Positions 56,116 to 64,000 of a stretch of 64,000 nt of DNA are shown in pieces. The position numbers and the translations under genes are program-made. The DNA lies in the NCBI GenBank assembly GCA_963797015.1, contig CAWCNV010000001.1:944495-1008494 (forward strand). The letters run 5' to 3'. Every line of letters starts with the position of its first letter. Positions within the stretch are counted from its first letter, which is position 1. The notes under the pieces were generated by a model, which did no database searches, was not told the origin of the DNA, and worked only from the letters and a program-made list of their open reading frames with translations. This DNA is from JBBPZA01 sp963797015 (GTDB taxonomy: Bacteria; Actinomycetota; Thermoleophilia; Solirubrobacterales; Solirubrobacteraceae).

Positions 56116-57534
56116 TCACGCGGCAACCTTTGCGTCATCGAGCACCTTCTGAAGCTCGTGCAGGTCGGTGACAGCCGCTTGGAGCTCGGCGATGGCATCG
56201 CTAATCAGTTCGCCCGGATCGAGAATCTCAGCGGGATCGTCAAGTTCCTCGTCGCGCAACCACTTGAAGCTGTCGATCTTGTAGCCGCGCTCGATGATCT
56301 CCTCGAGGCTGAAGTTGCGCCACCGCTCCTCGGCCGAGTCGGCTTCGCTGCGGGTCGCCTGCCCGCATGGGTCGTCGCCGTAGCAAAGCTCGAACCCGGC
56401 GAAGTGCGCTTCCGTCAGAGGCCGCGCCTTTTTCGTGATGGCCGGGACGTTTGCGCGGGCGTCGTACATCCACAGCGTCCTCGTGGGCCGCCCCTTCGTG
56501 AAGAAGAGAACGTTCGTCTTCGTACCAGCGGTATAGGGGGCGAACGTGCCTCTCGGGCACCGGAGGACCGTGTGGACATCACAGTCCTCCATCATCACGT
56601 TAAACACCTCGCCGGCTTGATCGGCGAACAGAACGTTGTCGGGAACGACCACGGCCGCCCGGCCGCCCGGCTTGAGCAAGGTCATCACGTGCTGGAGGAA
56701 GTTGAGCTGCTTGTTGCTGGTCTCGACTACGAAGTCGTCTCGGGTGGGTGCCTGGTTCGCGCCCTTCGTCCCGAACGGCGGGTTCGTGAGGATCACGTCA
56801 AACCGCTGACTCGTCGGCGTTTCGTAGATCGAGTCGCCAAGAGCGATGTGCGGTTCGACCTGGTGGAGGTAGAGGTTCATCAGCGCCAGCCGGCGGGGAC
56901 GGGCGACGAGCTCCTGGCCGTAGTAGGTGCTGGTGCGAATGCGCTTCGCGGTCTCGCGGTCGAATGCGCCGCCGGTCTGCTCCTTGAGCCACTCGTACGC
57001 AGCAACGAGAAAGCCTCCGGTACCGCAGGCGGGATCGCCGATCGTGAACCCGTTGTTCGCTCGTGGATCGGGCTTCATCACCCGGACGATCGACTGGATG
57101 AGCGGCCGAGGCGTGAAGTACTGGCCGGCGCCCTTCTTGCCCTCGGCGGCGGCCTTCTCGAGTAGGCCCTCGAACGCCGCGGCCTTGACGTCGACCTTCA
57201 GGCTGGTCCATTCGGTCTCGTCGGCGGACTTGATGAGCTGCGCGAGAGTCGCCGGGTTCGCGAGCCGGTTCTGGCTGCCGGCGAAGATGTCGCCGAGCAT
57301 CCCGGGCTGCTTGCCGAGCGTCCGCAGCGCGTCCTCGTAGGTCTCGACGAGCCGGACGCCGCTCTGGGCCCGAAGGTACGGCCAGTCGGTGCCCTTCGGC
57401 AGCTGAATCCCCTGCTCGTCGGCCATCTTGAGGAACAGCAGGTAGGTGATCTGCTCGATGAAGTCGCCGTAGTCGACACCGTCGTGGCGGAGCGGGTGGG
57501 CGAAGCCCCAGAGCCGTGAGACGACATCCGTCAT
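56116..57534 (-). CDS. hsdM: Type I restriction-modification DNA methyltransferase subunit HsdM
   Basis: This N6-adenine methyltransferase has the helical N-terminal domain (VVSRLWGFAHPLRHDGVDYGDFIEQITYLLFLKMADEQG), the SAM motif GQYFTPRPLIQSIV and FTIGDPACGTGGFLVAAYEW, and the catalytic motif VILTNPPFGTKG. A C-terminal region KPGGRAAVVVPDNVLFADQAGEVF and then FFTKGRPTRTLWMYDAR is typical of HsdM. Length 472. The ATG overlaps the hsdR stop and its own stop overlaps the hsdS GTG. It is intact, but without HsdS it should not methylate its target. Confidence 0.95.
   Translation of the reverse strand: MTDVVSRLWGFAHPLRHDGVDYGDFIEQITYLLFLKMADEQGIQLPKGTDWPYLRAQSGVRLVETYEDALRTLGKQPGMLGDIFAGSQNRLANPATLAQLIKSADETEWTSLKVDVKAAAFEGLLEKAAAEGKKGAGQYFTPRPLIQSIVRVMKPDPRANNGFTIGDPACGTGGFLVAAYEWLKEQTGGAFDRETAKRIRTSTYYGQELVARPRRLALMNLYLHQVEPHIALGDSIYETPTSQRFDVILTNPPFGTKGANQAPTRDDFVVETSNKQLNFLQHVMTLLKPGGRAAVVVPDNVLFADQAGEVFNVMMEDCDVHTVLRCPRGTFAPYTAGTKTNVLFFTKGRPTRTLWMYDARANVPAITKKARPLTEAHFAGFELCYGDDPCGQATRSEADSAEERWRNFSLEEIIERGYKIDSFKWLRDEELDDPAEILDPGELISDAIAELQAAVTDLHELQKVLDDAKVAA
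56339..56399 (-). repeat. hsdM source copy of the chimeric insertion
   Basis: These 61 bp are identical to 55769-55829. In hsdM they encode the GFELCYGDDPCGQATRSEAD region near the C-terminus. Confidence 0.9.
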
Positions 57535-60209
57535 ACGGTCGCCAGCTCCGTGTTCACGCTGGCGAGCAGCTCGGCCAGCTCGCCATCGAAGGTCTCGTTG
57601 GCGGCGCCCCAGCCGCCCTGATCGGAGAGGACCGGCACGAGCGAGAAGTCTTCCCGGTCGATGGAGAGGTTCTCGACCAGGTGGAGCTGGATGCGATCGA
57701 GCCACGCCGTCTGCTCGGCCGTAAGCTCGCGACTTTCGGTCACGCGCCGCATCGCGGCCTCCACCCGCTCGGGGGCGGTCAACAGCGGAGACGTATCAAG
57801 GGCGGCGTGCTTGACCATCGAGATGATGTCGACGAGCGCCTTCTGGTAGGCGACCTGGTGCGCCCGCTCCAGCTTCTCCTCGGTGAAGTGCTCGGGAGCG
57901 CCCTTGAGGGCATCGCGCAGCGCCAATAGCGCCTCGGGCCGCCAGCCGCTCGGGCGGGAGAGCAGCACGCCGAGAGCCTCGACCCTCGGCGTCTCCGCTC
58001 GCACGAAGTCGGCAAACGCCTTGAGATAGTCGTCCGGCTTGCAGGCCGTGCCGTCCGCTCCCTTGATCAACCACTCCGAGGAGACCTGGTCGGTGACCTG
58101 CTCGGCGATGATGAAGCTGCGCTGGCCTCGCGGGTAGTCCTCGAGCAGCCGCTGGAAGTCGGCGTCGCGAAGCAGCTCCATCGTCGGGGTGAACGACTGC
58201 CGCAGCAGCGCTGGGAGCTGCTCGGCGAATCCGCCGAGGTCGCCGTCGTCGACGAAGCGGGCGAACCGCTCGCGAGCCTCGCCCGACATGTTCTTGTCTA
58301 TTCGGCGCAGGCGCCGGACGAGGCGCGTCGTGTTGTAGTCGCGATCGGTGTTCTGCCAGATCTCGTCGATGATCTGGACGATGCCCTTGCCGTCGCCCTC
58401 GGGCGGTTCGGCGGTGATGCCGGTGGTGCCGGCGAAGTACTGCAGGAGCGTGCCGTCGAAGCAATCGAAGATCACGAAGCGGTCCTTGTCGGTGGCCATC
58501 TCCCCCAGGCGCGTACCGCGCCCGAGCATCTGCTCGAAGAGAATGCGCGACTTCACGGGGCGCAGCAGCACGAGGAACTCGAGGTCGGGGATGTCGACGC
58601 CCGTCGTGAGCAGGTCGACGGTGACGACGATCCCGGGCTTGGCCCGGTTGCGGAACTCGCGGATGCGCTGGAGCGGCCGATCGACGCGCCCGGTGATCTT
58701 GGCGACGAACGCCTCACCTCGTCCGAAGATGTCGCGGGCCTGGTCGACGAGCTGGTCCGCGTGAGAGGTGTGGGGCAGGTCGTTGACGGCGAAGATCAGG
58801 GTCTTCGGGAAGCGGCCGTGTTCGGCCTCGTGCGCATCGGCGTACTCCTTGAGCTCGCGCAGGATGCGCTTGTTGGAGTCGGGTGCCGTGATGTCGCGCT
58901 CGACGGCGGTCGCGTCGAAGGCGCGCTCGTCGTCGAGGAGGTCCAGCTGCTTGGTCCCCGTCTCGGGGTCCACCTGGTCGACCTGCTCGCCCTCCTGGAG
59001 GAAGACGCCGTTGATGCGGACGTCCGAGCGCACCCGGACGACGTCGTAATCGACGAGCCAGCCGTCGCGGACTGCTTCCTCGTAGTCGTAGCGGTAGGCC
59101 AAGTTCTCGAAGTAGGCCATTGTGTGGGTGGCCGGGGTGGCGGTCAGGCCGATCTTGATGGCGTCGAAATGGTCCAGCGTCTCGCGCCAGATGGCCTGGT
59201 CCTTGGTCGAGTAGCCGCGATGGCACTCGTCGGCGACGATCAGGTCGAAGGCATGGATCGGGATGTCGAGCTGCTCGACGTCGGCGTCGACGCTCTCGCC
59301 GTCGATGGTCAGCGCCTTCTCGCCGCCGAAGAGGTTCATCGTCATGCGCTGGATGGTTGAGACGTAGACGAACGCGTCGCCGAGCTTCGGCGCGGTCAGC
59401 AGCGAGTTGGGCATCAGGGTTGGATCGAAGACGTCGCCGTCGTCGAGATCGCCCTGCTGGAAGCGCTGCGAGTAGAGCGGGTAGACCTTGTCGAACTTCA
59501 GTCCCGGCTCGGCTTCGAACGAGGCGAACGTGCGCACGGTCTGCGCGGCCAGTGCCCGGCGGTCGACGAGGAAGAGCACCCGGCGCGCGACGCCCGCCTT
59601 CATCAACCGGTAGATCTCGTTGACGGTCATCACCGTCTTGCCGGTCCCCGTGGCCATCGTGACCAGCAGCTTGCGCTTGCCCTCGGCGATCGCCTGCTCG
59701 ATCGCGGCGTTCGCCTCCACCTGGTACGGCCGTAGCCGCGTGTTCTGGATCTGCTCCCCGAGCGTTGCCAGTTCGGCGTCGAAGTCGCGGGCGAGCATCT
59801 CGCCGAGTGCTGCGGCGGTGTGGAAGCCCGACACCCAACGCGAGCGGTTGCGCTCGCGGCGCACGTCGTGGAACCGGATTTGCTCGCCGTTGGTCGAATA
59901 TAGGAACGGCACGGCGTACTCGCCCTGGTAGCGCGGCTGCTGCTGGATACCGCGCGAGTAGCGCTCGGCCTGGGTCAGGACGCCTTCGGGCCCGAGGGTG
60001 AGCTTCTTGGCCTCGACCACGCCGTAGATCTTCTGCGCGACGCAGAGCGCGTAGTCGGCGGGGCCGTCGGCGGTCGGGAGCTCAGTTATCGCCGAGGCGA
60101 AGAGCGAGGTCTCGGGCGTGACCTGAGTCGACGGCGCCACCGTCCAGCCGGCCGCCTCGAGCTTGGGGTCGATGCGGATGCGCCGAGTCTCGCGTTCCAG
60201 CTCTTTCAT
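57531..60209 (-). CDS. hsdR: Type I restriction endonuclease subunit HsdR
   Basis: HsdR translocates and cleaves unmethylated DNA. It has an N-terminal PD-(D/E)XK nuclease (ADYALCVAQKIYGVVEAKKL), the SF2 helicase motor with Q-motif region LRPYQVEANAAIEQAIAEGK, Walker A MATGTGKTVMTVNEIYRL, Walker B LIVADECHRGY (DECH), SAT-like GLTATPATHT, and motif VI FEQMLGRGTRLG. C-terminal helical domains for HsdM interaction follow. The best start is ATG 60209 (MKELERETRRIRI), giving 892 residues. The gene order hsdR-hsdM-hsdS with overlaps indicates one operon; the RHH-like gene just upstream may be part of it. Confidence 0.94.
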   Translation of the reverse strand: MKELERETRRIRIDPKLEAAGWTVAPSTQVTPETSLFASAITELPTADGPADYALCVAQKIYGVVEAKKLTLGPEGVLTQAERYSRGIQQQPRYQGEYAVPFLYSTNGEQIRFHDVRRERNRSRWVSGFHTAAALGEMLARDFDAELATLGEQIQNTRLRPYQVEANAAIEQAIAEGKRKLLVTMATGTGKTVMTVNEIYRLMKAGVARRVLFLVDRRALAAQTVRTFASFEAEPGLKFDKVYPLYSQRFQQGDLDDGDVFDPTLMPNSLLTAPKLGDAFVYVSTIQRMTMNLFGGEKALTIDGESVDADVEQLDIPIHAFDLIVADECHRGYSTKDQAIWRETLDHFDAIKIGLTATPATHTMAYFENLAYRYDYEEAVRDGWLVDYDVVRVRSDVRINGVFLQEGEQVDQVDPETGTKQLDLLDDERAFDATAVERDITAPDSNKRILRELKEYADAHEAEHGRFPKTLIFAVNDLPHTSHADQLVDQARDIFGRGEAFVAKITGRVDRPLQRIREFRNRAKPGIVVTVDLLTTGVDIPDLEFLVLLRPVKSRILFEQMLGRGTRLGEMATDKDRFVIFDCFDGTLLQYFAGTTGITAEPPEGDGKGIVQIIDEIWQNTDRDYNTTRLVRRLRRIDKNMSGEARERFARFVDDGDLGGFAEQLPALLRQSFTPTMELLRDADFQRLLEDYPRGQRSFIIAEQVTDQVSSEWLIKGADGTACKPDDYLKAFADFVRAETPRVEALGVLLSRPSGWRPEALLALRDALKGAPEHFTEEKLERAHQVAYQKALVDIISMVKHAALDTSPLLTAPERVEAAMRRVTESRELTAEQTAWLDRIQLHLVENLSIDREDFSLVPVLSDQGGWGAANETFDGELAELLASVNTELATV

Positions 60210-60237
60210 CAGCGTCGATGATCTCAGGAAGGCGTGC

Positions 60238-60582
60238 CTACGGCTGGTGTTCGTAAGCCGATTTGGCGGCGTCGGCCGACAACCGAAGGGAGCTTCCGAC
60301 GTCGACCCACGATCCGCCGTGGGCCACAGCAGTGCGCGCCAGCCGGCTGGCGATCGCGTCCAGCTCATCGATCGAGGCGCGGACCTCCGCCAGCGCGATG
60401 ATGGCCTGATCGGCGGGCTCCGCTCCGGGGTCGATGGATGCGACCGGACGTCCGGTCCGACGCGACAGCTCGGCTTCGACGAGACGAGCGAGGTAGCCCG
60501 AGACTGAGGTGCCTTGCGCCAACGCTGCTTGCCGGAACGCGACCCACTGCTCGTCGTCGATCGCTAGCCGCGCCACCTGCAT
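60238..60582 (-). CDS. Ribbon-helix-helix-like small protein upstream of hsdR
   Basis: A 114-residue protein. The N-terminal 45 residues fit a ribbon-helix-helix DNA-binding domain: strand MQVARLAIDDEQWVAFRQAALAQG and helices TSVSGYLARLVEAELSRRTG. The rest is helical (ELDAIASRLARTAVAHGG, LRLSADAAKSAYEHQP), which could dock on a partner. It is 28 bases upstream of hsdR on the same strand. It may regulate the R-M operon or be an antitoxin-like gene without an evident toxin. Confidence 0.65.
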   Translation of the reverse strand: MQVARLAIDDEQWVAFRQAALAQGTSVSGYLARLVEAELSRRTGRPVASIDPGAEPADQAIIALAEVRASIDELDAIASRLARTAVAHGGSWVDVGSSLRLSADAAKSAYEHQP

Positions 60583-60604
60583 GCTGTTGACGATGCTGCA
60601 TGTC

Positions 60605-60616
60605 GCACTCTAGTGC
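60605..60616. promoter_or_regulatory. Inverted repeat upstream of the RHH-like gene
   Basis: GCACT-ct-AGTGC, 22 bases before ATG 60582, overlaps a possible -10 region (TAGAGT on the minus strand). It is a candidate autoregulatory operator for the RHH-like protein. Confidence 0.4.
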
Positions 60617-60692
60617 AAGTCTGTGAACGCTTTTCGGGTTGCGGAGCACGAGGCGCGTAGGGCCATGCGGGACCTGACGATCGCCTGGGCGA

Positions 60693-61295
60693 TCAGCCAG
60701 GAGGAACGGCTACGAGGAGGTATCGGAACTCGATGCCGTCGATGCGCGAGTAGTCGTGCCACGCGAGCGAGTAGGTCCCTGAGAGGGTGACCGTCCCCTG
60801 TGCGCCGGTCGGCCGTCCCCCCGCAGCCCCCCAGTCTCCCCAGCTCAGCGTGCCGGTCAGGACGCACCCATTATGAAGGCGGAAGGCGTCGTAAAGCACG
60901 GGGCGCCGACTCGCTGGCGGCAGCCACACGTTCGAGACATTTGTGAGGAGCAGCAGGACACCAGAATCGATGACCCCGGTCGCCACCAGCTGCTCGAGCC
61001 GGCACAGACCCTCGACTGCGAAGTAGCGAGCGTGGTCATCAGCTCCCGTAGCGAGTTCGAACAGCTCGCCCCCCACCTCGGCGGTCATGCCGCGGCGCGG
61101 ATACTTCAGCTCGACCCCGATCCTCTGCCGGTCAAGTTCGATCAGCACATCCAGCTCGATGCTCGGACGGACAGCGACGCGCTTTTCGAGCCGGATGCTG
61201 GCGCGCGGATGAGAGGTCTGGATTTCCCAGGCGAGGGCGTGCTGGAAGTCGGCCTCGCTGTGAAAGAGAGGTCGCTTGGGCGCCAGCGCGTCCAT
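60693..61295 (-). CDS. PD-(D/E)XK nuclease-like protein
   Basis: A 200-residue protein whose first half has the PD-(D/E)XK layout: an N-terminal helix FHSEADFQHALAWEIQTSHP, then strand SIELDVLIELDRQRIGVELKYPRRG, where Asp and the E-x-K pair (VELKY) would be the active site, then helix DDHARYFAVEGLCRLEQLVA. The second half is beta-rich (TVTLSGTYSLAWHDYSRI, FRYLLVAVPPG). ATG 61295 is preferred to the TTG at 61310. It is a likely DNA-cleaving defence or repair nuclease in the island. It probably shares a transcript with the DUF3024 gene. Confidence 0.72.
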   Translation of the reverse strand: MDALAPKRPLFHSEADFQHALAWEIQTSHPRASIRLEKRVAVRPSIELDVLIELDRQRIGVELKYPRRGMTAEVGGELFELATGADDHARYFAVEGLCRLEQLVATGVIDSGVLLLLTNVSNVWLPPASRRPVLYDAFRLHNGCVLTGTLSWGDWGAAGGRPTGAQGTVTLSGTYSLAWHDYSRIDGIEFRYLLVAVPPG

Positions 61296-61340
61296 GGCGC
61301 CTTGCACCAACTGCGTGTGTCCTACTCCTTCCTCATCCGC

Positions 61341-61679
61341 TCAGCCCCAGAAGATGGCAGTCGGATCGCGATCGACCTCGTCCAGGAGTGCCATGACGTC
61401 GGAGTTGGGCTCGATCAGGTCGTAGCGATGCCACTTGGCGTTGCTATCGCGCCAGTAGAGCGTCCACTCGCCACGGGTGGCGGTCCAGCGCAGGCGCGCA
61501 ATCCCCAGCTCGGTCCATTCGGGCCCGAAGTCCTCGCGCCACGGTGGGCGCCTCTCGACGATCGTGACCGCGCCGTGATCGACGACAGCCTCGACCCGCA
61601 CCTGGTCGATCGAATGCGGCGGCACGCGTTGCTCGCAGTAGTGGCGGATCGCCGCGACGTCGAGACGTGGGAGGGCCAC
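61341..61679 (-). CDS. DUF3024-family small protein
   Basis: A 112-residue protein whose C-terminal pattern (WREDFGPEWTELGIARLRW, EWTLYWRDSNAKWHRYDLIEPN and MALLDEVDRDPTAIFWG) fits the DUF3024 family: YWRRxDxRWHRY and DPTGIFWG-like end. The function is unknown; family members are short, and some are found near restriction or repair genes. GTG 61679 start; 45 bases upstream of the PD-(D/E)XK gene on the same strand. Confidence 0.75.
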   Translation of the reverse strand: MALPRLDVAAIRHYCEQRVPPHSIDQVRVEAVVDHGAVTIVERRPPWREDFGPEWTELGIARLRWTATRGEWTLYWRDSNAKWHRYDLIEPNSDVMALLDEVDRDPTAIFWG

Positions 61680-61742
61680 GGTGGGTCAGAAGATGCCGAA
61701 TTCGCATGCGAGCCGCCCGGCCCCCATGCGCAACGAGCGCCT

Positions 61743-62729
61743 TCAGAAGATCCCGTACTCGCGAACCAGCGACGCCAGCGGCGTCTCGAAGAGGAGCGCC
61801 AGGAGGCCCTGCTCGAGTTCCTCGGCGAGCCGCCGTCCCTCGTTGTAGATCGGGGAGTCCGACACGTCGGAACGGGCGAGCCGCGTGAGCTCGGCACGCA
61901 CGCCTTCATCGTTGAGCATCGCGATCCAGCGGTCGTAGGCGCTGAGCGCGCGCACGCCGGCATCCACGGCATCTTGCTCGATGAAGGCCACCGCAAGACG
62001 GTCGACGGGCGGCATCTTGAGCTGATCCACGAGGAACGCCCGCATGTCGCCCGCCGCGTGGCGATGGCAGAGCAAGATCGGCAGCAGGCCGCCGGCGAAC
62101 AGCACCTTGCGGGACGTCCGGAGCTTGAGGTTGCGCAGCGCCCACTTCTCCCCCGTGCCTTGGCGCTCCTTGCCGACGAAGTCGACGCAGATCGTGCGCC
62201 AGTAGCGGATCAGGTCGTTAAGCAGGAACCGCGGCGGCCGGAAGTCCTTGATCGACTCGTCGAGGTAGCCGTCCAGTACCCGCTCCCAACAAGCACCGCC
62301 GACGGCGTCGTTTGCGATCGGCTGCGATTCGAGCAGCAGCAACGCCCGCCGGGTGAGGTTGCGGTTGTCGTCAGCGTCCAGGCCGATCCGCTCCACGAGG
62401 TGATCGCAGAACACGACTTCGCCGAAAACACCCTCAGCGCCGGGTTTGCGCTCCTCGAGGCCGATGCGGGCCTCCATCTCCTCGACCGTCGGACGCACGT
62501 CCATTCGCTCCGGGCCGTCGACGAGGATGGTCCAGTCGTCGTCGCTGTGCTCGGTGAGTTCGCGGCGTCCCCACGAACCGAACAGAACGACGCAGACGTC
62601 CGCGTCGATCTCCACGTCGGTCAGGCGGTTGCGCATCGCCGGCAGCTCGCGCTCCGTCCGATCGCGCGCTTCGAGCAGATTGGGGAACTCCTGTCCGCTG
62701 CGCTCCGCAAGCCCCTCAAGAGCGCTCAT
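61743..62729 (-). CDS. Nucleotidyltransferase of the DNA polymerase beta superfamily
   Basis: A 328-residue protein. Near residue 50 it has the strand-loop VCVVLFGSWGRRELTEHSDDDWTILVDG, i.e. the GS motif followed by an Asp triplet (DDD) that matches the metal-binding acidic residues of the polymerase-beta-type nucleotidyltransferases. The C-terminal 230 residues are helical (LIRYWRTICVDFVGKER, RLAEELEQGLLALLFE). The role could be to modify a nucleotide, protein or antibiotic; the DUF294/GlnD-like and CBASS enzymes share this fold, and I cannot choose. It starts 8 bases after the stop of the TIM-barrel gene. Confidence 0.78.
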   Translation of the reverse strand: MSALEGLAERSGQEFPNLLEARDRTERELPAMRNRLTDVEIDADVCVVLFGSWGRRELTEHSDDDWTILVDGPERMDVRPTVEEMEARIGLEERKPGAEGVFGEVVFCDHLVERIGLDADDNRNLTRRALLLLESQPIANDAVGGACWERVLDGYLDESIKDFRPPRFLLNDLIRYWRTICVDFVGKERQGTGEKWALRNLKLRTSRKVLFAGGLLPILLCHRHAAGDMRAFLVDQLKMPPVDRLAVAFIEQDAVDAGVRALSAYDRWIAMLNDEGVRAELTRLARSDVSDSPIYNEGRRLAEELEQGLLALLFETPLASLVREYGIF

Positions 62730-62737
62730 GGCCCGGC

Positions 62738-63427
62738 TCAGGTCGCGCGAAGAGGCGCTTCGAGTATCCAGGGAACGTCGCGGCAGCGATCAAGAAGAGG
62801 CGCGAAGAGTTCCTCGTGCTCGTCTGTGAGCGGCTCGTGGTGGCAGTCGCCGCTGACTGAACTGATGTGGAGGTGCCGGAGGCGCGGCGTAAAGCGATTC
62901 AGGAACTCGTGACCGAGCTTCATGCTGGGGTCCACGGACCACGCGTGCGGCACATCGAAGCAGAATCCGGCTTCGGGCAACGCGTCGAACAGGGGCTGCA
63001 ACTCGTCGCCGGTCCGGCCCCCGTCCTTACGGGCATCCATGTTTTCGATCACCAGGCGACCGCCGAGCAGCTCGTATGTTGCGACCTCATCCATGAGATC
63101 CGGATGCAGGACGATCGCGTCGACGAAGGACGGCAGGTCGGCGAGGACTGCGACGAGATCCGCTTCGGGCATTCGGCGGTCCTTGCTTGGGCCGTGGACG
63201 CTGACGTAGCGGAAGGGCAAGGAAGGCTCGGACGCGAGGTACTCGACGAGCGACGGGAACTCTTGCTCTGACAGCGCAGCGAGCTCCGCGGCGAAGCTCG
63301 ATACCGAAACCGCCTCCTCGACGAGACGAGGCCAATCGCCTCGATGATCGACCATGTAGCCGGTCGATGCCCCGAGCGGATGATGCTTCTGAAGGGGCTT
63401 CGGCCCGGTGAGAGCAGTCGGGGGCAT
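62738..63427 (-). CDS. TIM-barrel sugar isomerase / AP endonuclease 2-like protein
   Basis: A 229-residue protein with the xylose-isomerase-like TIM-barrel pattern: FRYVSVHGPSKDRR, IVLHPDLMDEV, RLVIENMDARKDGGRTGD, FCFDVPHAWSVDPS, LRHLHISSVSGDCHH and WILEAPLR. The His, Glu, Asp, His and Glu at strand ends would form the metal site. At 229 residues it is shorter than typical endonuclease IV, so it may be a truncated or specialised member. I start at ATG 63427 (MPPTALTG). Because the nucleotidyltransferase gene begins 8 bases after its stop, the two probably form a unit. Confidence 0.72.
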   Translation of the reverse strand: MPPTALTGPKPLQKHHPLGASTGYMVDHRGDWPRLVEEAVSVSSFAAELAALSEQEFPSLVEYLASEPSLPFRYVSVHGPSKDRRMPEADLVAVLADLPSFVDAIVLHPDLMDEVATYELLGGRLVIENMDARKDGGRTGDELQPLFDALPEAGFCFDVPHAWSVDPSMKLGHEFLNRFTPRLRHLHISSVSGDCHHEPLTDEHEELFAPLLDRCRDVPWILEAPLRAT

Positions 63428-63437
63428 CGTGTGCACG

Positions 63438-64000
63438 CTAACGGTCGGGCACGACACCAATTCCGCCGTACGTCGCGACGTCCGGCGATGCGGTTGCGTC
63501 TTGTGACACGTCGAGCGCCCGAGACAACTTCTCCGCGGCATCCAACTGCGGCACGTGATGCACGTAGATCATCGTCGTCGCGATATCCGCGTGGCCCATG
63601 TAGGCCTTGACATCGGAGAGCGGGAAGACCTGCACGGCGAGCGTGCCGAACGTGTGGCGTAGGTCGTGGAAGCGGATCGGCTTGAGGCCGGCGCGCTCGC
63701 GCGCCGCGTAGAAGCGCCGCCGCAGCGCCGAGTCCTCGAAGTGCTTGCCGAGGTCGTTGCAGAAGACGAGGTCCTCGTCGCGCGTGAAGCGCTCGCGGCG
63801 GCTCATTCTCGTCGAGGACGCGCGCGACCTGATCGATCATCGGGACGCTGCGAACGCGGCCGGATTTGGGCGCGCCCTCGCCGCGCTGAACGTACGAGCG
63901 GCGGACGTGGATCAAGCGCTTGGCGAAGTCGACATCGCGCCAGCGCAGGGCACGTAACTCGCCGAGCCGGAGCCCGGCGTACGCGGCGGTCGCATAGAGC
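63438..64000 (-). pseudogene. int: Tyrosine recombinase / integrase, 3' part; frameshifted, 5' end outside window
   Basis: The catalytic domain of a phage-type integrase is present: AYAGLRLGELRALRWRDVDF (catalytic Arg I), a beta hairpin (HVRRSYVQRGEGAPKSGRVR), FHDLRHTFGTLAV (His-x-x-Arg) and KAYMGHADIATTMIYVHHVP (His and the Tyr nucleophile). The upstream half and downstream half are in different frames; removing one A near 63807 joins VARVLDE to MSRRERFTRDEDLVF as in homologous integrases. The N-terminal arm and core-binding domains lie beyond the window. It is the expected mobility gene of the island, but whether its own att site is at the tRNA cannot be seen here. Confidence 0.85.

Larger units (their letters stand above)
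54591..56119 (-). pseudogene. hsdS: Type I restriction-modification specificity subunit HsdS, interrupted
   Basis: HsdS recognises the DNA target for methylation and cleavage. Two target-recognition domains with intervening conserved helices are visible: GWEATSLGDVAVTQLGKTINPRE at the start, AEQQRIAARLDQIDRRRVAA in the first conserved region, TSWLSTTLGDLADSIRGGSSEV opening the second domain, and IEEQREIVRRSNTMLATADR in the second conserved region. After QPGDL the frame hits a 116-bp insertion (55769-55884) with an early stop; the gene resumes at VCEGGEAGRAAVW. Without the insertion 1413 bases (471 codons) remain in one frame. GTG 56119 overlaps the hsdM stop. As it stands the specificity subunit should be truncated. 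Confidence 0.9.

Noticed and set aside
61743..62729. CBASS or antitoxin (MntA) assignment of the nucleotidyltransferase
   Set aside because: The fold is shared by many families; no CBASS effector, HEPN toxin partner of the MntA type or HORMA/TRIP13 genes lie next to it.
60873..62912. Long plus-strand open frame across the island genes
   Set aside because: It is antisense to four genes with recognisable motifs and has no motif of its own.
49413..64000. Second copy of the tRNA 3' end as right attachment site
   Set aside because: Reading by eye I found none inside the window; it may lie beyond the edge, so no att pair is claimed.

Overview
The window is about 70% GC, with near-universal G or C at third codon positions, frequent GTG and TTG starts, and many start codons only 6-10 bases after a TANNNT -10 box (leaderless promoters). 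Gene content points to a high-GC actinobacterium, most likely of the Thermoleophilia/Solirubrobacterales: MnmA carries a NifU-like N-terminal domain, and a full type IV pilus machine of monoderm type is present. This placement is inferred from gene content only.

Bases 1-14,000 are mostly housekeeping genes on the minus strand: a fatty-acid-hydroxylase-like membrane enzyme (cut by the window edge), APS kinase cysC, a family 39 glycosyltransferase, aroE, mltG, ruvX and alaS. A methyltransferase, an O-antigen ligase-like protein, the NifU-MnmA fusion and a CapA-family protein follow. Bases 14,081-27,160 are a type IV pilus locus read right to left: pilB, pilT, pilC, the major pilin pilA, three minor pilins, prepilin peptidase pilD, then pilM, pilN, pilO and a PilP-position protein, chained by 4-base start/stop overlaps. 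In the pilA leader lies a convincing class I cyclic-di-GMP (GEMM) riboswitch, so pilin expression is probably under direct second-messenger control.

Bases 27,200-49,310 hold a thioredoxin-like membrane protein, aspS-hisS, an ABC-2 exporter divergent from a NarL-type two-component system with a second kinase, a metallo-beta-lactamase hydrolase, a YfhO-like membrane protein, a secreted S15-type hydrolase, a frame-broken GH15 glycosidase, secreted beta-helix and Ig-like proteins, glutamate formiminotransferase, and YihY and YccF membrane proteins.

A tRNA with anticodon CAU (49,339-49,412) marks a change of content. From there to the window end lies what looks like a genomic island: a HEPN-domain gene coupled to a large unrecognised gene, a divergent pair of DNA-binding-like genes, a type I restriction-modification system (hsdR, hsdM and an interrupted hsdS), a ribbon-helix-helix-like protein, a PD-(D/E)XK nuclease-like protein, a DUF3024 protein, a nucleotidyltransferase, a TIM-barrel protein and the 3' part of a tyrosine integrase. 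The hsdS gene is broken by a 116-bp insertion made of copies of two nearby hsdM and hsdS segments. Removing exactly 116 bp restores its frame.

Four genes (mltG, the GH15 enzyme, hsdS, the integrase) have broken frames but intact-looking domains on both sides. Either the locus has several recent lesions or the assembly carries small errors.
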